From Diadema setosum (lineage: Eukaryota > Echinodermata > Echinoidea > Diadematoida > Diadematidae): a stretch of 64,000 nt of DNA. The notes below the pieces were generated by a model. The model ran no database searches. It saw nothing but the letters and a program-made list of their open reading frames with translations, and was not told the DNA's origin. The stretch spans positions 16,217,190-16,281,189 of the forward strand of contig NC_092686.1 of assembly GCF_964275005.1 (NCBI RefSeq). Direction: 5' to 3'. Numbering within the stretch: the first letter of the stretch is position 1; each line of letters starts with the position of its first letter. Of the stretch, positions 23,502 through 34,639 are shown piece after piece. The position numbers and the translations under genes are program-made.

Positions 23502-23837
23502 CTTAGACCTTGTTCTATACATTAGACGTGAAAAATATGGGTCACAAATAAGGACTAACGGATCGAAAATAACTTCAAAAAAGAAAAAAAACAAAACAAA
23601 ACAGGAAACACAAGAATCACAATGGCAACAGCTTCAAGTATCCATGAAAAACTTACCTTCCCCCTCCACCAGAGCAACTTCCACCCTACCGACATATACC
23701 TACACCACTACCTGCTACGATAAGTTACATCAATCTGGACTCACCAAACCATATACTGTCAAATATATTCACTAATGTTTGTTGCTGTGTGAGGGGAGTG
23801 TTTGTTCATGTTTCTTCTCCCTTTCTCTCTCTCTGAG

Positions 23838-23872
<35 letters not shown>

Positions 23873-24124
23873 GGGGGTTGTTAAATTTGCATTCATAATA
23901 TAGAGCTCCCAACATTGAAATGCAATTATCAGGGAGATTGTTCAACGACCTGCTTCTGATTCTATGCTGGTTCATAATTGTTTGTTTCCAGAGAGTCTTC
24001 TGTGGAATCGGGAGTCCCCCCCCCCCCCCCCAAAAAAAAAGGAAGGGGAAATTAACATTTTAAATAATCACCCTGAAAAGAAAACGAAACTGCTTGCTTC
24101 ATGAATCCAGCCCTTCAGGCTCTA

Positions 24125-24193
<69 letters not shown>

Positions 24194-24201
24194 TGATGAT
24201 G

Positions 24202-24232
<31 letters not shown>

Positions 24233-24780
24233 CATGAGGCATGATTAATAGTTCATCAGATTATTTAAGATTAACATTCATGCAAATCACCAGTAGTCCC
24301 CAGCTGCAGCTTCCAAGTTCCAGTTAAAAAAAGATAACAATTAAAATAAAAAAATAAATGGATAAATCATAATCTAGCGGACATATCATCAAAACCAGAA
24401 ATATAATTTGAAGGAGTGAGAATGTCCAAGGAAAAAAACAGACACAAGGTTATTTTATTTATTAAACCATACTTGCAGGACAACTTGATGTAAAACTAAA
24501 CATGAAAAGAAAATCACAATGGAACATTTCAGAAAAGAAAAGGCATGAGAAACATCATAACACAAATATTAGTATACGGGACTAAACCCAAGTGTTTTTG
24601 TTTTTTTTTACGTGTGAAATTGCTGACGTGCTTGTATCTGCAAGTAGTCAAACAAATGACAAATCCATACGAACACAAAGTGGCGATAACGAATCCTTAA
24701 ATAATTATCTACAAAATTTTGACAGAATATGACAGAATAAACCTATTGTATACACGTTTAAGCCGAGTTTCAGTCTTCGA
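23502..24780. other. Intergenic DNA with microsatellites
   Basis: A (GT)n run lies at about 23838-23869, a C-run at 24016-24030 and an AAT/ATG run at 24127-24228. No gene is recognised. The first 250 bp is lysine-rich in frame and could be residual SGNH-gene 3' sequence. Confidence 0.5.
24127..24228. repeat. (AAT)n/(ATG)n microsatellite
   Basis: Uninterrupted AAT trinucleotides with a central ATG block. Confidence 0.95.
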
Positions 24781-24825
24781 GACCCGACACAGGAAGTAAT
24801 AAAACCACAGTAGCAGACGATGTGA

Positions 24826-24953
24826 TGACGTCATGCGACCGTCGTTCTGACCAATCACAATCCAGCATTTTACGAAGGCGCTAATGGACGATTTCGAACA
24901 AAGAGCGATGTGACATACTGTTGTAATTTGCTGGATCCCATGAGGTATAAAAG
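24826..24953 (+). promoter_or_regulatory. Candidate core promoter: CRE, CCAAT and TATA in order
   Basis: A perfect CRE palindrome TGACGTCA lies at 24826-24833, CCAAT at 24851-24855 and TATAAAAG at 24946-24953. This order and spacing fit a plus-strand RNA polymerase II promoter with a start near 24980. The SET-domain exon begins about 950 bp downstream on the same strand. The link between them is inferred only from position. Confidence 0.45.
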
Positions 24954-25930
24954 ATAGAGTGACTTGATTTTTCCATATTTTGAAAATAAGATAATCAAGT
25001 ATCCTACTTATTTAGTTTGAAAGAGATGCAAGGTGGTTAAGAACGTATTTGACCCACTTCTTTCGGGTTTAAATCTTATATTTTCAACGCGTGAAGTTAC
25101 TCGTGTTTTTACCCTAATTCCCTTTTCAGTATTATCAAATCATTGTCATTAAATTAGACCTTGAGCTTTCTTCTTTCATTTAATGTAAAAATGAGCTGTA
25201 AATGTTATGCTGAGGCTGCACAATGATAGTTTTAAAAGAACACTGCACAGCTAATTATGTATTCATGACCACTCCGAGCGTGCATACGTCCTCTGCGCTC
25301 TGTGCGAGATTCGCACGCCGTGACGACTGACTGATTTCCAGTGTATCACAGTGTATCAAATATTCAAATCTTATGCATACTTCTCTCACAAAGGTTTTTC
25401 ATGACAAGCAGAAAGCTTGCCCAAAATTTTCCGGACATAGCAACAACTAGATTCCTTGTACTGAAATGTAATTATCAGATACTGGTCAACTGAATAACTT
25501 GTTACCAGGTGTCGAGCGAAGAAAGGCATTCAACCGTCAATTTTACTACATTAGTAAACCTCAAATATTTCCTGTCAGAGATATTCTCATAGGAACAATT
25601 GTCACCCCTCCTAGTTGTTTCAGTTGATAACATATTCCCTGAACATGGTCATGCCAATGAGAATCTGCCCCAATTATGAATGTAATTTAACCAACTCCGA
25701 TGAGCAATGTGCCCCCTATTTCATGCTATCATTCATTTACATGTGATTTGTATAGTTTTATTATGCCTCTGCCAACAAAGCGAATGATCTTTGTTTCTTT
25801 GGAACATACATTAACAGGTAGCTGGCAAAAACAAATAAGATAATTTTCACTGTATTGCCTTGAATTAACTAAAACCATTGAATGTTAACATTGGCAATTT
25901 TTTTTTCTTTGTTCTTGTTTTACCTTTCAG

Positions 25931-26273
25931 CATTGACGCAACTTTTCATGAAGGCATCGGACGGTTTGTGAACGATAGTGCACCACGAAAGAAAGCCCGC
26001 AACTCCGTAATGAAAAATATTGTACAAAACAACATGGTGCATTTATACTTGTATGCTAAAAGAGACATTCTCCCTATGGAAGAAATAAGGTACTCCTATG
26101 ACACGACAGGGAAAGGTACTCCATGGAGAAAGAGTGAGTTAGAAGCCAAACATGATGATCATGGTACAGATGCACAAAGACTGCAAGAGTGCGATACAGT
26201 AGAAGCACAACAAGATGATCATGGTGCAGATGCACACAGACTTAATGTACACCGAAAATCACTGTTTTATTGA
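25931..26273 (+). CDS. C-terminal half of a SET-domain methyltransferase, last exon or relic
   Basis: A polypyrimidine acceptor (TTTTACCTTTCAG) ends at 25930. The exon encodes IDATFHEGIGRFVNDS, then VHLYLYAKRDILPMEEIRYSY and PWRKS, matching the second half of SET domains of the KMT5A-like type (the N-H-like VND motif and the EE-I-Y-Y motif). SET enzymes methylate protein lysines using S-adenosylmethionine. After the SET core comes a duplicated peptide DDHGxDAxRL, then a stop at 26271. AATAAA lies at 26566. I could not find the N-terminal half of SET within several kb upstream, so this may be a terminal exon with distant partners or a stranded fragment. Confidence 0.55.
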
Positions 26274-26619
26274 AAAATAACGAAACATGAGCACTGTCAT
26301 AAGTGTCCAGCTTTTAGTATGAATTATTTGGTGTCTCTTGTTACATGCTAAAGTATTCAAAACCTTTCAGATGCAATTTTGATGGAATCAAAATTAGATA
26401 AATGATAGTCCACATTCATTTGAAAAGGTCTCTCTTAGCTAACTTTTCATAAAATACAACTGTAAGCAAATTAGTAAGTTTTCTATTTTGTACATGTCAC
26501 AAAATGGCCCCTTTATTTATGGAAAGACCCACTTGTATTCTGTTAGCTGTTACTGAGCTTTGAAAAATAAATGCTTATGTGTGTTTGAAAACTTAAAATT
26601 GTATACAGCTTTATATCAT

Positions 26620-27299
26620 TCTTTTCCACGCACAGTATACATTGAACTCTCGTCATGAAAGCACTCCTACAAGAAAGTTCATTATAAAGCAGTTATATTT
26701 CTCGTTCCACTGTCCACAAGCAAGGTTTTGGTATGATATAACAAGATTGGTATCAAAACAAAGTACAATCACAGAAACAAGTTGGATAGACAAGTAATGC
26801 ACAAGTAATTCTTGATAAATGTTTTAGTGTACTATTTGCATGTTGTTATACAAAGTTTATGAGCACAGTTGTGCTTGTTGACAAGTTGCATTGCTAGGTT
26901 AAGTTGTTGAGCATGTTGAGTTTGTTCTGTTCTATAAAAGCCATTTATGTTAAGGGTTGAGCACAAGAGGAAATGTGATTTGTTTCTGGAATGCTATTTG
27001 AATGTTCAAAGCTCAAAAAACCAAGTTGGGTAAGTTTCTTAAAGAAGGAAGGGTGTTAGAAGATGTGAACTAATAACTGAACTATAACAGATGTTGTAAA
27101 TGTGACAGCGCCATCACATGTCAGTCTGGTGCCACAGTACGGAGATACAGTACAGATATTAAATAGATGACTCTGAGAATGGCAGCTATTGTGTGTGGAT
27201 GTATCCATTTGTGTCCAGAGATATTTTAGGTGTAGTTGAGAATTAAGACACCTAAGGGACAAAACTAACACCCCACACAATTTCGTGTACCACATTTCA
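26620..27299. other. Intergenic DNA
   Basis: No gene or complete element seen. Confidence 0.5.
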
Positions 27300-27960
27300 C
27301 TTTGTCACGCATCCCGGCCCACTCCCCCACCCCGATAATACAGTGTGTCACAAAAAATTAAATATGTAGTGGTAAATTGGGTTCATCTTTTGGTTGTAGG
27401 GCTGAACACCCCTGTTTAGTTTATGGGTCAGTCGGGGTGGGACTTATGTAAATTGGGGGGGCTGCCATCCTGCATCCCGATTGGTCGATTAAGTACTGGT
27501 TGGACAAATGCTTACAAGTACGGACGTGTATTCCTGAAACTCTTCCCCAATCGTCAGCCATCAGCCATATAAGCGAAGCAAGACCCTAAAGGTTACCGTA
27601 GGTGAGTGGAGCAGTAGTTATAGTAGTAGTAGAGTTAGTTCTGTTAGAGTAAGGTGTAGGTAAGGTAACGTATTTTAGTAAGTTTATAAGTGAGTAAGTT
27701 GCCACCGCTTAGCCACAACACTAGCGAGTCATCGCTAGTGTATATTGTGATTACTGACCCGTGCCGGGGGTATGATCGCGCAGTCAGTGAGCACAACAAA
27801 TATACCAAAATGTGGATACTTCCGTATGTATGGGCTAAGTGGTTGACATTGGTGGACAGATCAACTCTGCCTAAGAGAAATGAGCCACAAATCGTCATAA
27901 GTTGGTGAGGTACTTTTTGTTGAAGGATATTTTGTGATTCGTCCCGAATAAATCAAGCAC
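27300..27960 (+). other. LTR-like or promoter-like segment
   Basis: CATATAAG (TATA-like, 27566-27573) is followed about 375 bp later by AATAAA (27947-27952), with a moderately GC-rich open stretch between (27690-27905) that ends at a GTGAGG donor-like word. This resembles U3-R-U5 order or a short first exon. TG...CA termini, a target duplication and a primer-binding site were not found, so it is not called an LTR. Confidence 0.25.
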
Positions 27961-29219
27961 CCGAATTTTTATCAATGTGGAAATCAGATTTTCCCCTTGC
28001 AACCACCCATACCCATGATTCGCGAAAGTTCTGGCTCATTCATACTCTAATCTCACATGTTCGGTGCTTTAACAATGGCAACAATAGTCATTAACTTACC
28101 GAATAGGCCAGGCCCAGGCCTACATAATTTTATCAATGATCAATGATTTGCATACCATGAAAATCAAGTGTTTCACATTCAGTGGCAAATGATCCCTCAC
28201 ACACGAGTAGTCCTCTCATTACTAGTAAAACCTCGTATAGAGTGTCCTCACTTTCAATGTAAGTACTTTGTCCTCAGTTTTATAGTACAAAATCATTCAC
28301 ACTCAGAATTCAAAATTACTAACAAAATTATTGTTTGTGTGGTAATTTCTTCATTTTTTGAACTCAATGAACTATTTTCTTCATTAATGTTTATTAATTT
28401 ACAAAGCAGAACAAGCTAAATCGATGTCCTCTGTTGAAGGTATAACATCAATGTCCTCGTTTGACATGGCTTACCGGTATGTGTGTGTGTGTGTGTGTGT
28501 ATGTGTTTGTGTGTGAGCATGTATGGACCGACATGTGGGGACATTTTTGTATTTTTAACCCAACCAGTGTGGACACACGCGGAGTGGGGACGTCCCCACT
28601 CGTAATTCATCCTTTTTTCAACCTTTTGAGTGATATGTATGTAATGTAACAACAATTTTACAGGAAATTGTCCCCAGTTAGTTGTAAAAAGTCAGAAATG
28701 AGCGTTTTCCAAAAAGGACAATAGCGCCAGCTTGCGATAAGTAGAAACTGTAATAACTGTACGTGCGTGATGATACCTGCAGCTCCATCGATCAAGGCCG
28801 CGTACGTCGAGTTCTTGCCTTGTGCAGTTCGATGAATGAAAGTTCCCGTCTTACTCTGTGCATGAGATTGCGTACGTACGTATGTGCCGTGCCGGTACGT
28901 ACAGTCCAGTTTGTGCTTGTACATAGACGTGCAAGACTACAATACATCACACTGCACCGGTATACGGTGCACCTGAACCACCTAGTCTATTACACAGTGA
29001 ATTCATTACTGAGCATAAATTTGGTGAGGTACTAGGTCCAAAAGTGCAGTGCAGTGACCATCATCATTGGTTAAGAGCAAGAAGTTCGGAGTCTGCAGGT
29101 TCTATACACTTCTGTCCGCAATTGGTATGTATTCTGTGAATCAGTGCTTACATCTAGAACTCTATTTTAGTTTAATTTTAAAACTTTTAACAACCTAACT
29201 TCTGCTGAATGCTCTTTGC
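27961..29219. other. Intergenic DNA with a CpG-containing patch
   Basis: A (GT)n run lies near 28478-28500. GTCCCCAGTTAGTTGTAAAA-type sequence at 28668 is related to the array at 34.6-35.8 kb. A CpG-rich patch at 28760-28990 ends in repeated GTAC words. A donor-like GGTATGT at 29126 might close a non-coding first exon. No protein is recognised. Confidence 0.4.
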
Positions 29220-29420
29220 TAAAGAAGTGTTATTGACTAAGAGTCGAGACGTCTGAAACTGACTCTTATTAATCTTACTAAACTGGTCTAGTCTCCAGAT
29301 CAGGTCTCTATATTGTCTAGGTCTATAACTTTTAGAGACTCTTATCTAGACCTAGATCATGTTTACAAGTTAGTAGGAGTCTAAGTCTACATGGTTTTAC
29401 TCGTCAAGACTGAGACTAAA
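29220..29420. repeat. TCTAGA/AGTCTA-rich tract, second locus
   Basis: Same word usage (TCTAG, AGTCTA, TAGACT) as the SGNH first intron at 17060-17410, again just downstream of a CpG-containing region with a donor-like site. Confidence 0.5.
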
Positions 29421-29794
29421 AAGATGTAATGGCTAATGCCATGGCAGCCGCTCTTACGGAACCTCGCTGTGGAAGTGCTCGGAGTGGCTGGCGTGAGCAT
29501 CCGCCGTTTTGCCACTGGGCCTCGTGGCGTGCTCTGCGCTGCGGCTAGAAACTTGCATTCTGACTCAACACGCGTGATCGAATCGTAGGTCCATTACAAC
29601 TTTAGAGTACAAATGTCAAATCGAAAAATATTTTTATTAAACATAATTGTGATAATAATATAATGATTGGAATATGCTCTTTAAGACTTTATTTTCATAT
29701 GAAAAATGTTTGTGCAAAACAATATCAGTGGTTTCATTTTCATGAATGTGCCTTAACTTTAAGTGGTCGGATCATGGTACATCTGTACCTCTAG

Positions 29795-30275
29795 ATGTAG
29801 ATACCATCACGTTTCACCCGATGACCTAGTGGAGTTCGATGAAGAAGATGAAGAAGGGGAGTTTGATGAGGGGCAACATGAAGAAAATAATGTTACTGGT
29901 GAAGAAAAAGAAGAAGACGTCAGCGTACCAACTGATGAACTCGAGGAAGAGATGTCCACCACGCCAAGAAGCTCATCAGCAACTAAACGTCCCGTAAATT
30001 GTAATACTGAGAAAGCCGGGCTAAGTACAGACATACTAGTGACTTCAGAGCAGGATCAACCAAACAAGAAACGGCGTAAACTTACAAAAGTAACTACCAA
30101 ATGGAAAGAGGCAGAAAAAAGAGCAGTGAGAATGCACTTCGGAACCCAGATAGCCAGAAATGAGTTACCTGGAAAGAATCAGATTGAAGAATTCATTAAA
30201 CAAACAAACATGAATCGCACCTGGAGGAACGTGAAAGACCACATCCGAAATACATACATCTCTAAGCAGAGATAA
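29795..30275 (+). CDS. Acidic/basic hypothetical protein, probable terminal exon
   Basis: After the acceptor-like TGTACCTCTAG (ending 29794) comes an open frame of about 160 codons. An acidic stretch (EFDEEDEEGEFDEG...EEKEEDV) is followed by a Ser/Thr-rich linker, a lysine-rich segment (NKKRRK) and a helical tail (WKEAEKRAVRMHFG...LPGKNQIEEFI...TWRNVKDHIRNTY). The tail resembles the C-terminal W...PGK...TWR.(I/V)K motif found at the ends of many unnamed, transposon-linked proteins of fish and marine invertebrates. The function is unknown. The stop TAA is followed immediately by GTGAGT. A CpG-rich segment (29450-29590) lies just upstream. Confidence 0.5.
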
Positions 30276-31470
30276 GTGAGTGGGTTTCATTTGATTTTCC
30301 ATCTTTTTGAATGGATCAAGTTTACTTTTGCTGCATGTGAGATGACAATTGGCCAAAAAAAAAAAAAAAAAGGTATGTGAATTCGCGAGACCATGAATGA
30401 TATTTTCAAATGTTTTTATAGAACGACATTTTATGTTTTCAAAAAATCATATTTAGTGAGAAAAATGTGTATGAAGTCATGATTAAGAAAAAGAAATATC
30501 GAAACCTGTATTAAGTTGGAATACAGGAGATCACTTAGCAAAAACTGAGGGGCAAACATCACATATATTGCTAAGAACTGATTTTTCTTTCTTCGTGTAT
30601 TTGTGAGTCCTACCATTGTAATATTTCCCAACAATGTTTTGCTTTCATACATACATATTTATCCAAAGGAGCATGACGAAATGATTTTTGTGTACTTTGA
30701 GTTACATTCAATGTCCTCCAAGTTTCTTCATTTAGAAAAAAATGAACATTTTGATACCTAAATATTTATGTGTTTACAGAAAGTGAAAAAAAAGAAAGTT
30801 GCACGAAATGACACAGACAAAAGGTTGAAAGGATAAAAACGAGTCTCCATTTTTCAAAATTGTGGTCAAAATATTCTTAGGCAGATCTTCTTTACGTTTT
30901 GCTTTGTGAACGCAAATGATTGTTTTAACATTTAACGACCACAGGTTATCAAGCGTTAAATCATAAATATGCTAAGAGTGATTGAGTTACTTCATATTAG
31001 TCTCTCGAAATGAAAAAAAAAATCAAATGTCAATGTAAAAGTTGGACATAGAAGTGTTTTGAACATGTAAATTCCATGTTTTTCAAAAGATTGTGACTAA
31101 ACTTGGTACAAATCTAGTTCATATCACTTTCTCGAAATAAAAAAAAAAAATGGGTCAGCGGTCAAGATTTTGCAAAGAACAGAGTCAATATAAATTATTT
31201 CAACGGATTCAGATTTTTGCCTGGCAAACGGGATACTACGTTTTGCGCTGTCCTTGTTATGTTATAATTGAGGACGTTAGAAAATATTAGAAAATATTCA
31301 AATGGATGATGTGACACTAACTGGTAAAAATAAATTTTACTTACTTTTCATGTAAGAAGAGAGAAGAAAATTATGTACAGGACATTTGTTGTGGTCCTAA
31401 TATCATAAGTCTGACATTGAGATGCACGATGTTTGTGTCATCGATTTTGCCTTGACTATGCCTGTATATA
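30276..31470. other. AT-rich intergenic DNA
   Basis: Only A-runs (30356-30371, 31138-31150) and short frames. No gene is supported. Confidence 0.55.
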
Positions 31471-33052
31471 CAGTTATCAAAATTATTCATACCCTTGCCA
31501 GTTGAAAAAAAAATATTTCTGCTGTTTGGAAAATCATTTTTATTTCTCCTAAATATTATTCAAGTACTTGAAAAACACATACAGAAATTATTACACAAGA
31601 CAATTTATGGAATTCCATTGTTCAGGGCTATTTCTTTAATCGTTTTATCAAAGATGACTAATCTATAATTATCCATACCCTTTCTTGATATACTTCAAGT
31701 CACAGTAATCTATGGGAAAGCCCTTGTTGGTGACGACGGCCTCCAAACGGTTCTAGTACTTGCCGACAAGGCTTTGGCACATCTCTACAGGAATCTTTGC
31801 CCACTCTTCCTTGGCGTAGGTCTCCAGGTCTTTGAGGTTGCAAAGGCTTTGGGCATGAACTTTGGTCTTCAGCACTTTCCACAGATTCTCAGTGGAATGA
31901 GGTCGTGGCTTTGGCTTGGCCACTCCAGGACATCCACATTGCTGTCCTCGAACCATTTCTTGACTGCCTTCACAGTATGTTTGGTGTAATTGTCTTGTTG
32001 GTACCCCCTTCTGACCCAAGCTGAAGACTCTCTGTAGATGGTTTGATGTGTTTTTTTTTTTTTTGTTTCTTAAAAGAATCTTGAGATGTATTTGTTCATG
32101 ATGCCTTCCACCTTGGCCAGGTTGCCAGTCACACTAGTGGGAAGCACCCCACAGCATGATGCTTCCTCCTTCAGATTTCACAGTTGGGACAGTATTCTTT
32201 GGGTTGAAGGCTTAACCCTTTTTGCGTCAGACGAACGAGACATCCCTATGCCCGAACAACTTAATTGTGGTCTCGTCTGACCATAGAACTGATGACTAGA
32301 AGATTGGATCCTGGTCCTCATGTTTTTTGTTATTGTTGTTGTTGTTGTTTGTTTGTTTTTTCTTTTTCCAAATGCCAGCCAAGCTTCCTGATGCTTACAC
32401 AGGGTTACCCAGGTCTTTTCGACGCACTCTCCTAGCAAGATGAGGGGAAATCTTGAGCTTCCGACCACGCTTCCCAACATTCTTCACAGTGTGTAACTTC
32501 TTGTGTTTCTTGATGATGCTCTGTATTGTGGCAACATAAACTCTAAGAAGCTTGGAAGTGGCTTCATAACCCTTCACATCGTTGTGAGCAAGTACAATGC
32601 ATTTTCGTTTTTTTCCCCCCGAGTTCTTTAATCTTTGCCATATCGACATTAACTAAGAAAAGCTGCAATACCTGAATTTCTTAAGTGCATGTATTCCAAA
32701 AGTAGAGCCCTTAACCACGGCTTACCTAATTTCTTCCGGCTTTCACAATGACAGGAAACATCACTGAATAGTTGCTTAACACATACAAAATATTAGGAAT
32801 ATCAAAACATATGTATCTTTGAAACATATTACTAAAAATGTCATGAATGGAGCAGGGTATGAATAATTCAGCAGATGTCAGGAAGTGAATATGTGGGCAT
32901 GTCTATTGTTATCCAAAATAGGTGGAACTGCAACACCTGACCACTGGAAGTATTCAACAAAAGATAAATGTTTGCCATTTCACATTTTATGCAGTAGAAA
33001 GGACAATAAACTTTAAATTTACAAGGGGTATGAATAATTTTGTTGTTAACTG
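31471..33052 (-). mobile_element. Tc1-like transposon with IR/DR ends, inactive
   Basis: The outer ends are inverted: CAGTTATCAAAATTATTCATACCC on the left against the reverse complement of GGGGTATGAATAATTTTGTTGTTAACTG on the right. TA lies on both sides (31469-31470, 33053-33054). Related inner copies (ATTATCCATACCC near 31667 and GGGTATGAATAATT near 32857) lie about 180-195 bp inside each end, giving the IR/DR layout known from Sleeping Beauty-type Tc1 elements. At 1.58 kb it has a typical Tc1 length. Confidence 0.9.
31700..32655 (-). pseudogene. Tc1-like transposase, multiply frameshifted
   Basis: Reading the minus strand, a start (MAKIKEL) near 32643 is followed by a frame change in a G/A homopolymer. 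A helix-turn-helix region follows (SKLLRVYVATIQSIIKKHKK, then GKRGRKLKISPHLARRV, about 32410-32560). Further on are a degraded catalytic domain (FEDSNVDVLEWPSQSHDL at about 31910-31960) and the C-terminal ENLWKVLKTKV block (about 31860-31890), ending near 31720. Tc1 transposases cut at TA sites. Several frame changes and stops make this copy non-functional. Confidence 0.85.
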
Positions 33053-33794
33053 TATAGTATTGACTAATACCGATATGCATATTATACATGACTCTTAAAA
33101 CCTGTACAGTATTAGCATGAGTATTAAGTCTGGCAGTGTCAGAGTGTATCATGCACACTTTTCTAAATTACAACTTTTGAAAGTGTTACCATAGTAGCCA
33201 ATACAACCTCAACACAAATGAGGCTGTTCAATATGTTTCTCTTCATCATGTCCGTGTTTCGAATGTTATGATAGATTAATATTTCCTTGTCTTGTGAGAA
33301 GAGAGTTATGGACAAGACGCTTTGTTGAAATGTACACAAGAATCAAATCATTGAGATGTATAATGTTGAGTTTGTACAGTTACGAGTTTTGCTTTGTATA
33401 CTTTACTGGACTGTTCAAACATATACTGTTCTGGATAGTTTACTTGTTATGACAGTTTGAAATGTTATTCTGTCAAACTTCATATTAAGTGTGCTTTTTC
33501 TGAGCTACTGTACTGACAACACTTGCGTCATTAAAATTTGAGGGACGAGTGCTTCTAGGCGGTGTGTATGATAAGGGTATTTTGTATTTCAGGGGATGAT
33601 ATTACATGATCATTTGATTTCAGAATTTTTATGTATAGGATTTCTGAAGAACATCACTTCCAGTGATAATAACTTGCTCCACTGAGTCTGATTTTCTCAC
33701 ATAATTAATAAAGTAAGTTGTTGCTGTATCAACAATATCAAACTTTTTGTAGACATTCCGCTTAGAAGATAATGTGTTAGTATGAGAAAAAGGT

Positions 33795-33808
33795 GTTGCC
33801 ATGGTAAC
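33795..33808. promoter_or_regulatory. RFX X-box motif
   Basis: GTTGCCATGGTAAC is a full two-half-site X-box (GTTNCC-AT-GGNAAC). RFX factors bind such sites in ciliary and other genes. No adjacent gene is evident. Confidence 0.45.
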
Positions 33809-33933
33809 CACTGATTATTGTATTTTACGTGTAAGTTTTGAAATTGGTCCATAACTTTGCACTGTAATGGCTTTTCCAAATCATTCCTGGGTGGTCTATG
33901 ACCATTAGTAATCTTAATCTTTTATGGGATCAA

Positions 33934-33959
33934 AGGTCAAGTACATAGGTCAGAGGTCA
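33934..33959 (+). promoter_or_regulatory. Nuclear-receptor half-sites with a perfect DR1
   Basis: AGGTCA at 33934-33939, then AGGTCA-G-AGGTCA at 33947-33959. A 1-bp-spaced direct repeat is the classic RXR/HNF4/COUP-TF site. Function is unproven. Confidence 0.4.
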
Positions 33960-34639
33960 AATATTTTATGTTGTCAGTTCCATAACGATGCACCCTTTTG
34001 CCTTTTTGAAATCAAACTTACGTGGTAAAGCAAAACAAAAAGGAAGAGAGGGTAGACTCATTACGGCTGTCGCCTTGACTGTTCTAATTGTTATTGTTCT
34101 TGTTTTAAATACACATTTTCCAGTTGGAAAAAAATATATAAATGACTTCTCCCTTCTGCAGTTTATTTTTTTATCTTGTGATAAGAAACAATTGTACCTT
34201 ATAGGTAGGGGATCACATTTGCAAGTCACTGCAAATTGTCAACCAAAATTCTTCTACAGATGCCTTCCTACTTTAAAACTTTCAGAACAACACATGTAAA
34301 GTTTTAATTGCCAGTATTTCACAGATCAGGAATAAGAAGCAAAACTGCATCCTGAGGATAGATATGCCTTTGTTTTTCTTTACTCTGAATTTCGTGTTGG
34401 TCTAACATGAAATTCAAAATGAATCAATTTTCATAAATGATGTTACCAATACACCAGCTTAAGCTGGTATCTCAGAATATACACTTTCAGTGTGTGTGTT
34501 TTTTGTGAATCAGGTCCCGGCTCAGTTAAAGAATGTAAGATGTTTCCATTAGACACACCCTGAAATGCACTTTGTTATTAGTGTGTTTTTGAAAAGCCAT
34601 CCAGAGTCAAAATATTAATATAAATTATCCCTGCATTTT

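Larger units (their letters stand above)
33055..34639. other. Intergenic DNA
   Basis: No gene recognised. Two transcription-factor-like sites near 33795 and 33934 are listed separately. Confidence 0.5.

Noticed and set aside
28658..29035. ORFs across the GTAC/CpG patch
   Set aside because: No motif, and both strands are equally open.
29423..29550. Short CpG-rich ORF starting at ATGGCTAATGCC
   Set aside because: About 39 codons, no motif, no supporting splice context.
29483..29567. tRNA-like sequence with an approximate acceptor stem, D arm and a GATCGAATC B box
   Set aside because: The T stem does not pair and the anticodon arm is weak; at most a degraded SINE piece.
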